Shown here: positions 45,501 to 55,375 of the stretch, one piece after another
Layout: every line of letters starts with the position of its first letter
How positions within the stretch are numbered: the first letter of the stretch is position 1
The notes under the pieces: generated by a model
Told to the model about the DNA's origin: nothing
Databases searched by the model: none
Seen by the model: only the letters and a program-made list of their open reading frames with translations
Assembly (NCBI RefSeq): GCF_904849725.1
Contig: NC_058518.1
Span: 212,238,741-212,302,740, forward strand
Length of the DNA: 64,000 bases
From: Hordeum vulgare subsp. vulgare
Lineage: Eukaryota > Streptophyta > Magnoliopsida > Poales > Poaceae
Reading direction: 5' to 3'
Made by a program: the position numbers and the translations under genes

Positions 45501-46420
45501 AGATACACCCGAAACTCAAGATCAAATCCGATGATTGACAGACGAGACTACGAACAAACAACACCAGATGGAAGTTCACTATTTTGCCATAGAAAATTGT
45601 TGTCAGAAATAACAATGGACCTTGCAAAGATAGGGACAAGGTGCGACGCCGGGTACCATAGGGCGTTGTCTGGTATGAGGTTACTGATCGAGGAACTTGA
45701 TATGCTGAATGAAGAAGAAGAAGAAGAAGAAGAAGCAAAAATAAAAGAAGCATAGAATTCCTATCTTGACAAGAATACCGAGCAAGTAGAAGATGCCGAA
45801 CACAACGCTACTCGTGCAATAAAAAACAAACAATTCGTCCACAACCTGTTTCAAACAGGAGAGGGCAGAAGAAAAAGGGCGGTGCAACAAAAAAAAGGTT
45901 GCCTGCAAGGAGAAAAATGATGACAAAAATAGTAAGCCACAACCTAAGCTGGATAGTGATGGTCGGCCACTGGGAATAAGAGGGTGCAAGTCATGTAATA
46001 CCATCAACGGCCACAATTCCAGGACACGTAGAAGAAAACATGAACAACAAAACCATGACCATGGCGATGCACAGCCAAATAGAGATTCCGCCTAGTTCAC
46101 TGAGAAATGGATGAAACCGAGACTTTGTAGCATTAGCAAAAAAGAGGAAGAGAAATAACTCAAGAACCTGCCCCAAAATAACAAGATCACAAAACGAGGA
46201 AGACAAAGAAGATGAAATCATAGTAAAAGATGGTGATACAACTGAAGAAGAAGTGGCTTATGAAGAAGCAGATGAAGCAGAGGAGGAGAAATAAGAAGAG
46301 AGTGAAGATGACGAACAAACAATGCCCACAAAACCACAAAACAAGAAACCGAAAACAGAAGGGAATGCTGTTGTACAAAAAAATTGAGAAGGACACAACA
46401 AACAAAAAACAAGGTAGGAG
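42540..46420 (+). pseudogene. FAR1-type MULE transposase, decayed multi-exon
   Basis: Parts in order: exon 42566-42789 (EMTFTTNKMPHLIDNPG); Pro/Ala-rich 42990-43301; FAR1 zinc-cluster part 43527-43670 (CKARIRVGNRKN, NENHKM); 43937-44040 (RKFGREESQDDVKQLMDFFE). The DDE core follows at 44041-44318 (VRNIFWANTSCRG, FGTTYKTNKFHMPLGVFV, FEWVFKTFL) and 44413-44800 (FPDTLHKLCRSHILKKYKDH, TSTQRNENMNR). SWIM finger halves lie at about 45165-45240 (HECECKL) and 45425-45490 (GLLCVHVLCMLHHLSVDKIL). Next are a C-terminal helix and Glu run to 45755 and a zinc knuckle at 45976-46035 (CKSCNTINGHNSRT). Domain order and length fit a complete FAR1/FRS-like transposase. Stops, a frameshift at about 44040 and two changed catalytic Asp positions make it dead. 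Confidence 0.85.
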
Positions 46421-47449
46421 TATGAAAGTATGTTGTTCACAGTGCTAGAAAACAAAAACTGCCATCAACCAGCACATGAGGAGAAGAGAAGATTGTAGTT
46501 CACAGTGCTGGAAAGCAAAAAAACGCCATCAAATGCCAGGCAAGGGGCTACAAACCCAATGGTGAAAACACTATAAGCAGCAACACCGCCACGGAAAGCA
46601 AGACAAAGTGCAACATTAAATGCAATCCAGTCACCGCGAAGAAGCAACGGGTTAATGACAAAATAAATACAGTTCAATAAATTAATCATATATATAGCGG
46701 TTTGCATATTTGTATGACCTTTGTAGTGGGTTCATCCACTAAACCATTCGAGAGAAATGATGTATGGAGAAAACCATATACATAGTAGTCTGGGGTAAGC
46801 ATTGACGCACTCTCATCCACAAACCATAAAAAGCAATGCAGTTACCTCATATATAGCACAAAGTTCACAGCTATATGCCAGGTGGTTGAGATCACAAAAG
46901 TACTAATTACAATCGCATCAAAAAATGAAGAATTCCATACAAAAAAGTACTTATTACAATCAAGCTCATAATCTTTACCAATCACGTTAAACCTGATTTT
47001 AATCAAATGATCATCGGGTTCAAAATAGTTGAGGACAACAACTTGTTGAGACTTCAGGCCATTTCAATGACAAATTCCTTATTCCTTCTAGCCTTTCTGG
47101 AGATACAGTCGCTCATCAACGCCTACACAGTACTTGACTGGAGTAGGGTGTCAATTCTCGAGATTAACATGGAGAATACCATTCTTCTTGAGACAAAGAT
47201 ACCTAACAACTCATTGGGGATTTTCTGCAAAAATATAACATAACCGTTAGATGATGATACTGGTAGTACAATTCTCATATTGTGCACATAGCAGAAACAA
47301 ACCAACACACAGAACAGAAACGAGCTAGATGAAGTGCACAAACACACTAACAAGCAGTATAGATAAAATGCACACATAGTTCCTAAAACTCTTATGTAAG
47401 AGAGGTACATGCAGTAGGGAACATGTTAAACTACAGTACGCTTGTAACT
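46421..47449. other. Noncoding MULE interior, left of the hAT insertion
   Basis: No gene. A/T-rich, with scattered GTTCACAGTGCTGGAAA (twice, near 46434 and 46499) and GCAGTTACC-like words. Frames here are short and lack domains. Confidence 0.4.
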
Positions 47450-47457
47450 GTCATGTA

Positions 47458-48106
47458 TAGGGGTGGGCATAAAAACCAACGAACCGAACACCGAACCAAA
47501 ACCGATTTTTCATTGGTACAAGTAATTTCGGTATTTACTTCTAAGAACCGAACTAAGTTCGGTCAGTTTGCTTTGACATTCGGTTAGCCGAAATACTACC
47601 GAACTGTAGGTGAAACAGTATGCAGATAACGTGAATCACTTTCCAAGGTTGAACCAACGATGTTGTCTATTTTTTTCTCGTATACCCAGCCACCCCACTT
47701 CCCTGGAATCTTGGGTCAAGGCTAGCAACCCAACAGCTCACTAGCCCACGTTCAACTAGGACACATCGGACGTGAGTTATGTGGACCTTGGGACGACCTC
47801 CTACATGTCTGACAGCCCAACAACTAAGGAAATTCTAGCGGGCGTGAGAGGGAACGAGGAGAACTTTAGTCCCACCTCACGTGACTAAGGGGAAAAGGCT
47901 AAGAATTTTTCCTATATAATAGGTTGCTGCTCCTGTATTTGAAGCACATTCGGTATAAACCAAAAACCATATCGAATTAACCGGTTAACTGAAATTTTGG
48001 TTATTTGTTTCACATTGTTATTTTCGGTTTCTAATTTTGTTAACCGTATTTAAAAAAACGATTGGTAGAAACCGAATTTTCGGTTTATACCGAACGCCCA
48101 GGCCTA
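47458..48106. mobile_element. Non-autonomous hAT-type element with 8-bp duplication
   Basis: The 649-bp element starts TAGGGGTGGGCATAAAAACC and ends CGAACGCCCAGGCCTA. The terminal inverted repeats are imperfect and rich in ACCGAA/TTCGGT. The perfect 8-bp direct repeat GTCATGTA lies at 47450-47457 and 48107-48114, the target-site size of the hAT superfamily. There is no transposase frame. Its middle third (about 47690-47935) carries unrelated sequence with a snRNA-type promoter motif. Confidence 0.85.
47866..47921 (+). promoter_or_regulatory. USE/TATA pair inside the hAT element (Pol II-like spacing)
   Basis: TTTAGTCCCACCTCAC at 47865-47880 matches the plant snRNA upstream sequence element (consensus RTCCCACATCG). 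TATATAAT starts at 47913, 33 bp after the element, the spacing used by Pol II-transcribed plant snRNA genes. I do not recognise the RNA that would follow (TAGGTTGCTGCTCC...). Confidence 0.45.
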
Positions 48107-48114
48107 GTCATGTA

Positions 48115-49015
48115 GTTCGTAAATATTGTTGTATGTAGTTCACACAGTACACGAGGGAAAAATGTACAAGCTGGTGGTGCTCATTTCATACCTATGAAGT
48201 TCAAATCTTGCAACCATGTAGTACGAACTCTATATTCATGGAGCATCATAGTACATGCAAAACAAACACGAGCTCCATACACGCGAGGAATAAAATAAAA
48301 ACAAGATATAAGAACATAGTGTAGTACACTTCAATAAGCAAAATAAGTAAACTCCTAATGTACTAGAAATTTAGAAAAGTATGGAATTATACAAAATAAT
48401 AAAAGTCACAAAGAAAAACCAGATCAAACGAAAATTACTATCTTGTAGTGAGTATCCACGCCTATGGGCATACATTGATGGAAAAAAGGACTTGTGCGGC
48501 CAAGGCCACAGGGAAGCAGGGCGGGATAGAACTCAACGACATTGACATGGTCCACATCCAATCCGTCCATGAAAATTGTGTCGTATGCAAGCTGCTCTGC
48601 ACGCCTAGCTAGGCACAAGACCTTGACCGCTCGGCGAGCACGACTGTCCTGCGAGAAAGTGAAGCAATCGCGGTGCCTCGACACACCACAACCATGGCCA
48701 TAGCAGGAGAGATCCGCGCAAGGGTGTGGAGCCATCACAACAGACCGTAGAAAATGAAAAGAAAGAAATGGAGACTGGAGGAAGGAGAGAAGTTGCGGCT
48801 ATAGGGGAAATGAAATGCAAACAACGGGTAGAAGTTGGCCTAAACATATACAAGAGGAATGCAAAGAGTCTAGACATGCAAAAAATAAAACTGAAAATTG
48901 AATGATAGTTAATAAAAGTTATGCTATCAAGAATGAAGGATAATAAATAAAACATACGTTACCAAGAAAAAGGAAGACCAAAAAAAGGTGTGCTTTGAGT
49001 GCAGCATCTCCCACC
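48115..49015. other. Noncoding MULE interior containing one small minus frame
   Basis: A/T-rich with GTAGTTCACA- and GTACAAGCTGG-type words. Only the frame at 48424-48738 stands out. Confidence 0.35.
48424..48738 (-). CDS. Cys/His-rich small reading frame, 104 aa, unknown
   Basis: The minus frame begins MMAPHPCADLSCYGHGCGVS after a CT-rich leader that looks like a plant 5' untranslated region. It continues with an Arg-rich stretch (SRARRAVKVLCLARRAEQ) and ends TPHYKIV-like. Its GC content is well above that of the surrounding A/T-rich DNA. Cys and His at residues about 5-25 could bind metal. It lies between the transposase and protease genes, so it may be a captured host exon. No family is recognised. 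Confidence 0.35.
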   Translation of the reverse strand: MMAPHPCADLSCYGHGCGVSRHRDCFTFSQDSRARRAVKVLCLARRAEQLAYDTIFMDGLDVDHVNVVEFYPALLPCGLGRTSPFFHQCMPIGVDTHYKIVIFV

Positions 49016-49365
49016 CACTAAACACAACTCATTAATATTTACATTTCTAAAAAATTATAATTCGCAAACAATCCTAAACAAAAGGTGAATGCAGTTCAAA
49101 AAACTAATATTAGATAATGCACAAGGTGTGTAGATCTAGTGCAAGAGAAAGTGCACTCGACGGGAAAAATATTTAAAAAGATTGACCGCTCACTAAATGC
49201 AGCTCATTAATGTTTATACTTCTAAAAACTATAAATCGTAAACCATCCTAAACAAATGTTGAATGCAGTTCAGGAAAGTAATATCAGGGAGTGCACAAAG
49301 TGTGTAGATGAAGTGCAAGAGAAAGTGCATTGGACGGAAAAATAAAATAATATGGACTGCCTAGG
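49016..49365. repeat. Tandem duplication of a 175-bp unit
   Basis: Units start at 49016 and 49191, each beginning CACTAAA. Both carry AATGCAGTTCA, GTGCACAA-type and GTGCAAGAGAAAGTGCA words in the same order. They are diverged but collinear. Confidence 0.85.
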
Positions 49366-49610
49366 TGCAACCAGGACCGCACTAGTAAATGCGAGTCTGT
49401 TTTGCGCCGCGAGGCATGGCACACAAGGGCCCTTAGGTCAGGGGCAGGGAGCGCCGTGTATAAGCGCCCAATCACTAAATATAGGAGTTTGAAACAGTTG
49501 CCTGGTCGTGGCTTATAAGCCGGTCGCGAGCGCTGTCGGTTGGCGAGGTGGGACTAAACCTAAGCGCATACACACAACGCAACGTAAAGCTCACTTTTCC
49601 CGTACCGGCA
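49338..49610 (-). other. Possible Pol III small-RNA-like unit, copy 1
   Basis: On minus, TTTAGTCCCACCTCG (49544-49558) matches the plant snRNA upstream sequence element. A TATA-like TTATAA (49513-49518) follows after 25 bp, the spacing of Pol III-transcribed plant snRNA-type genes. About 150 bp after the expected start there is a T-run (TTTTATTTTT, about 49338-49347) that could end Pol III transcription. The predicted transcript has a GGGCGC...GGCGCTC potential hairpin. I do not recognise U3, U6, 7SL or MRP RNA. Confidence 0.35.
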
Positions 49611-50504
49611 GACCTACTTGGGCCGAAGGCATCTTCGCTCCCAAAGACTTTCCCAACACGGAAGACTAATTAAAATACCATGGTCCACTAAAATAAAAGA
49701 GTGACTACCAAAAAACAGGAAAAATACAAAAGTTCTTCTAAACGAAAAACCACAACAAAAAATGTGTGCGGGAATTGTGAGAAACTGCACTTCGTTCTGA
49801 TAAATAAATAAAGGGAGCCCCAAGTAAACATACAAATGCAGTCTACAGCCTGCAGTAATGCAATTCGTCCAGTTGAAGCAGGAACTACATTGCAGTTCCG
49901 TTAAAATAAAGAATGCAACCCGGTTAGTTAAGCAAAGCAGTCTTGTACCCCTATCCACACAACACTCCAACCCAACAATTTTTTTATCAGTGTCATCAAT
50001 AAAAATAAGAAAATTAAAAATGAACCCCATCAAAAAAGCAGTGCGCTTACATCTGTATGAATTTTGAGATCTGATATAGTAAAGTATATGAAGAATAAAA
50101 TCAGTTGCATGCAGTACAATTTATAGACATAAGCAGTTCTATCAAGATATCCAAGAAGTGCACTTAGTAAGAAAATCCACCAAGAAACACAAACATCTCA
50201 TTTCTAACAGTTGCAAGACCACATGAAGTTGTGACAAGCAAAAACACGCGTAAGCATCACATATACAAAACACGTTTACTACTAATAAAGTTCCGCATCA
50301 CCACGACCAACGCAGCTAATTTTTATGTATAACTTATCATACGAAAGTAGGACTATAGATGCTGAATGTAGTTCACAAGAGTACACTCGCAAAGTGCATA
50401 GTTTGGGTACATGAATATCACAAAGATAACTCAAGTGCGGTAAGATCAGTGTGCAACATTGGTACGTGCAGTACGGAGCATGACAAAAGGTCTTCTTATG
50501 AAAA
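49611..50504. other. Noncoding MULE interior between two small-RNA-like units
   Basis: A/T-rich with scattered GCAGT-, AGTGCACTT- and GTAGTTCACA-type words. Frames are short and unconvincing. Confidence 0.35.
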
Positions 50505-50815
50505 ATAAATAAAAAGAATGACCACCCAGGTGCGAACAGTCCCGAGCCAGTCTCCTAGTAAGGCAACCCCCACACAGTTACGCAGGCGCGCCCGTTTCAA
50601 GCCACGATGCGTGGGGACACGAACGCACAAGGGCCCACTGGTCATGGTGTATGGAGCAGCGAGCGTTGTGTGTAAGCGCCCAACAGTTGTACAAAGGAGT
50701 TTAGAACAACGCCTCGCCAGCGCTTATGAATAGGTCGCGCTGTCCTTCCGCGGGCAAGGTTGGAATAAACCTTGGCACATTCGCACGACGCACCGTGAAG
50801 CTACAGTGCTGACAT
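50505..50815 (-). other. Possible Pol III small-RNA-like unit, copy 2 (degenerate)
   Basis: This is homologous to copy 1 in the same orientation. The shared order on minus is TGGGCGCTTA, GGGCCCTTGTG and CGCACCTGGG just before a T-run (about 50501-50516). Its upstream element and TATA are degraded (ATTCCAACCTTGC, ATTCATAAG). The body is therefore better conserved than the promoter in this copy. Confidence 0.35.
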
Positions 50816-51736
50816 GCCTATATGGGCTTAATGACATTTACTCGTAAGAACAAGGCCCAGAAACGTCTCCGCTATGGATATAACTTTTCTCAAAATCCAC
50901 GGCATAAGTGTTTGTGAATAAAATGACATAAGTAAGAATGCAGTAAGAGGCCTTTTTACGAAAGGCAAGGCAGTGCTAATTCCTTTAGAATGCAGTTCTG
51001 TGATAGCATGGCTTACAAGGGATGATAGACTACTCATATCAATAAGGGATTCCTTCTTTTCCACGAGCCCATTAGACTAGTATTGATATGTGGGGTCAGT
51101 ATAGATCCCGCTAGGAGTAACGACCATTGGCGGGTGTGTCAAGGGCGTTATAAGTTCTTTGTTTACAAAACAACACTACGGTTCCTAAAAAATAAGGAAC
51201 ATCCCCTATACTAGTATGAGTGAAAACAAAGCACAACGCCTATATTACTATGGAATAGAGTCTCTCGTATAATACCGTATGCTCACAAAACACTAAGGTA
51301 CAAGAAGTACAGTAAGTACACAAAGGCAGTCCTTTTCGATTTTCTAGGCAGTGTAGATAGTTATCATTTGCATGCGAAAAAAGAGGGACACCGTTTCTAA
51401 TTTTGTGGCCACTAACAAAACATACACCCCACTCACGTCCTCTCTTCAGCTTCCATGTTATGCCTGACACCACCACCCCACCAGTATACGTGAAAAATCA
51501 CAAATGCTTCGTCCCCGAAAAACCCCATCGCCCCTTCATCTCCCCCGACTACCACACAGAGCGCACGTCCACTACCCCCACTACCACGCCGAGCCCGCGT
51601 CCAACTGCCTTCTCCATGACCCAAACCAAGCCACCAAAAGTTACATCTGCTTCCATTCCCGCTCCATTCCAGAAACACAATTGCCGCTCCATCTCAACTA
51701 GCCACTCCCCACAACATCTCTGTCTCAAGCCCTCCA
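50816..51736. other. Noncoding MULE interior, C/A-rich toward the right
   Basis: No gene is recognised. From about 51425 to 51730 the plus strand is C-rich with a Pro/Thr-rich frame (51403-51780) and an opposed Gly/Trp-rich frame. The plus frame runs into the adjacent LTR, which argues against a real gene. Confidence 0.3.
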
Positions 51737-52620
51737 TGAATTGTGGATTTATGATCAGATTATCTATAAATATTATTTGAGTTTCTTCTGATCTCTCTTA
51801 TGCATGATTTCATATCCTTGTAATTCTCTTCGAGTTGTGGGTTTTGTTTGGCCAACTAGATCTATGATTCTTGCAATGGGAGAAGTGCTTGGTTTTCGGT
51901 TCATACTGTGCGGTGACCTCACCCAGTGACAGAAGGGGTAGCGAGGCACGCATCATGTTGTGGCCATCAAGGGTAAAAATATGGGGTTTTCATCATTGGT
52001 TTGAGTTTATCCCTCTACATCATGTCATCTTGCTTAAGGCGTTACTCTGTTCGTCATGAACTCAATACATAGATGCATGCTGGATAGCGGTCGATGTCTG
52101 GAGTAATAGTAGTAGATGCACAAAGTATCGGTCTACTTGTCTCGGACGTGATGCCTATATGTATGATCATTGCCTTAGATACCGTAATGACTTTGCGCGG
52201 TTCTATCAATTGCTCGACAGTAATTTGTTCACCCACCATGATATTTGCTATTTTGAGAGAAGCCTCTAGTGAACACTATGGCCCCCGGCCCTACTCCACA
52301 CCATATTTTCAGCCTTACACTTTTTCTTCGTTGCATTTTCCGCCTTCAGATCTCACTTTGCAATCAACCTTGAAGGGATTGACAACCCCTTTAAAGTGTT
52401 GGGTGCAAGCTCTTTTGTGTTTGCGCAGGTACTCTGGACTTGACGAGATTCTCCTAATGGATTGATACCTTGGTTCTCAAACTGAGGGAAATACTTACTC
52501 TCCTGTGTTGCATCACCCTTTCCTCTTCAAGGGAAAAACCAATGCAAGCTCAAGAGACGACAGAAGGATCTCTGGCACCATTGCCGGGGAAGGACTTTTG
52601 TTTCCGTAGCAAGCCTCCAT
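51737..52620 (+). mobile_element. Truncated Gypsy LTR plus primer binding site
   Basis: The segment to 52562 is collinear with 58485-59316 (the 3' half of the solo LTR described below), starting at GAATTGTGGATTTATGATC and ending GAGACGACA. It is followed by TCTCTGGCACCATTGCCGGG at 52570-52589, a tRNA-Asp-type primer site. So this is the end of a 5' LTR plus the first bases of the internal domain, with both sides deleted. Confidence 0.8.
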
Positions 52621-52742
52621 GGAGTCCTACATGAAAACCTGATAACATGGGGGGGGAACATGGGAACACTCAGCCCAAATTCAAATCCAAAATCATTAAA
52701 TGCAGCTTAGAAATATAAAAAAGCGGTTCAGCAAGGAACATA

Positions 52743-52925
52743 ATGCAGGCCACTTGTCTAGAACAATGCAACAAAGTTGTCTAGAACAATGCATCACACT
52801 TACCCCGAAAAATGCAGCCCACTTGCCCATAAAATACAGCTCACTTGTATACAACAATGCAACTCACTTACACAACAAATATGTAGCCCTCCACTGTCAA
52901 AAACATGCATTTCACTAACACAGTA
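52743..52925. repeat. Array of ~24-bp GCAG..CACTT monomers, array 1
   Basis: About seven degenerate copies of AATGCAGCYCACTTGNN. They lie just beyond the 3' end of the protease gene and match the monomer of array 2. Confidence 0.7.
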
Positions 52926-54993
52926 ACAAATAAAAACCTTAAGAAGCATAAGCAAGCAGTAGGCAAAATAAATAAGAGAAATAAAGTCGTTCACTAACAC
53001 AACATTTATCTTCAAATATTAGAAATGATGATAAATCAAAGGAACACTGTGTCGAGGTAAGCCAACTGTAGAGCATGGCCTTTGTCATGTAGCCAATGTG
53101 TTCCACCCTAAACTAAGCAACTTGAACACCACCCCAAGTGTGCAACAATTGAAACATATAGAATCCACAATCATGCATGTAGAGAAGAACAAAAACATTA
53201 GCTTCACATAAATATAAAATAACAGTTGAGGGATATGGTGGGCGAAGGGTGACCAGAAAGCTACCCATTTGACTGAATTGGGACAACCACATGCCTCAAC
53301 ATTAAGCCATCAAGTGTAGGAGGATTTAACGTCTCAACGGAACTTGAGCTACCTTCTTTCCATGCACGCTTGATATTTTTAACCATCCTCCTAAAAACCC
53401 TGTTTGCTTTAGAGCTGCCAGTTTTATTGAGCGAGTCAACAAATTCAAACAGCCTTCCCTTCACATACTAGGCAACTACACAATAATGGCCAACGCCATC
53501 CCTCGTCTCTGGCGGATCAAATGTTGCAAACAGGCCCTGTTGGAAGTAAAAATAAATAGAAGTATTATAAGAACAAGAAATTGAACACTATAAAAAAACA
53601 CACAAAATGGTTTTGGACACATAAAACATTACTCACCATATCTTTTTTATTGACATGTTCCTCGGCTTTTGAAGAGAACACCAATTTCACACTCCTACCC
53701 ACACTAGCTACCACCATACCAAATACTTGACTACAAAAACAAAACCAAACATGAAATGATGTTGAAGCAAACATGTCATCACACGAAAATAGAAAAAAGA
53801 TAATCAAATAAGAAACAAAAAAGTTTTGCATGTTACACAAATATGGAACACGACAACCATCGTCGGAGATCCCATAAACTTATCTACTACGAAAGAAACC
53901 CCAAAATTTACGAGGCATGTAGTGAGCATCCATCTATTCCAAAAAGATTGTCCAACTTCCCCAATTGTAATATCAGCCAACTCAGTTTCAAAAGAAATCT
54001 TGTCCCTGAATTAATATTTTTTCAAAAAATAAACACAAGATACTAAAAAACAACAAGAACGAAAAAGGGCAAAAGACTCAGGCTGGAAAATAAAAATTAA
54101 CAAAAAAATATAAAAATCCATACATCTTCTTATTGTCCCTCTGAGCCCTAGTAAGAGTATTATACAACTTGTTGTATCTTTTGAGAAGAGCTGGGTCAAT
54201 GCTTGACGGTGTCACAACAGGCAGTTCATCATTTGTAATATAAAATAAAGAACAAATAAAATATGAAGTTCACCGACATAAAATAGGAAGTTCAGTTGTA
54301 ACATGTGGAAATCTGCTAGCTAGCAACTATTTTAAATAATCACCAACATAGAAAAAGTCCACTTATCATTAAACATTAGATGTAGCTAACATAGTAATTA
54401 AAAAATGAATGAGAAAATCTTCAACTTCACTATTCGAAACAAAACACTGTCCTTCAGTGTTAGATTCTTCATGTTGTAGCTCTTCAGATCTAGCCTAAAT
54501 AGTTTCTCCACTAGGTTGCGACGAAACCACCACAACCTCACTGCACTGCCCAACTATAGCAATATCAGCGTTGCCCGTATTTTCAACACTCTGGATAACC
54601 ACAACATCCTCAAATAACCCAACTCCATGAGGCTCCACTCTAAATACATGAAGAACATTGTTAGACGCCAGACAAATAGGAGAACCGGCAACACTTTCAG
54701 GAGGGACGTCATTCTCTAGTTACTTTTCAATGTCAACATCCACATCTTCGTGCTGACTATGGGAAACTTCATGGTGGGATTCCTGAGGTGAAGAAGGTTC
54801 TGCACTGTGAAAAACAACTGATACAGAAGCATCCACACCATCACCACCAGCAACAACACAACTCCCCTGGTGCACATCAACATGCACAACGCCAAACGAT
54901 TGACGAACTTCTACATTTTCATCTCCAGGGTGCAAAACTGTAAAAAAGACACAATAAAACAAATGAGAGAGGGGAGATTTAACACAACAACAT

Positions 54994-55375
54994 GCAGTTC
55001 ACTTATGTCAAAGACTGTGGAACACATATGTTAAAAGAACTGCAGTTCACTTCTGTCAAAAACTGAAGCTCACTTATAATAAAGACTGCAGCCCACATGC
55101 GTAAATTGAGCTGTAGTTCACTTATGTCAAAAGACTGCAACACACATATGTCAAAAGAACTCCATTTCACTTCCGTAAAAGACTAAAGATCACTTATATC
55201 AAAGACTGCATCCCACATATGTAAATTGGACTACAGTTCACTTCTGTCAAAGACTGAAGCTCACTTATGTCAAAGACTGCAGCACACATATGTAAAAAGA
55301 ACTGTAGTTCACTTCACTCAAAGACTAAACCTCACACATGTGAAACTATGCAGCTCACATATGTAAGATGAATGC
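54994..55375. repeat. Array of ~24-bp monomers with a five-monomer higher-order unit, array 2
   Basis: Sixteen monomers of 23-25 bp, consensus GCAGTTCACTTATGTCAAAGACT. They are arranged as two complete five-monomer units starting at 54994 and 55113 (119 and 120 bp), a partial unit from 55233 that lacks two monomers, and a last degenerate set from 55304. The array lies in an intron or gap of the protease gene. Confidence 0.9.

Noticed and set aside
49338..49610. Known plant RNA gene (U3, U6, 7SL, MRP or telomerase RNA)
   Set aside because: Promoter signals fit, but none of the conserved RNA sequences I know for these (for example a telomere-repeat template or the U6 5' hairpin) is found.
51403..51780. 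Pro/Thr-rich 125-residue plus-strand protein
   Set aside because: The frame crosses into the truncated LTR at 51737 and overlaps an equally long opposed frame, so it is compositional.
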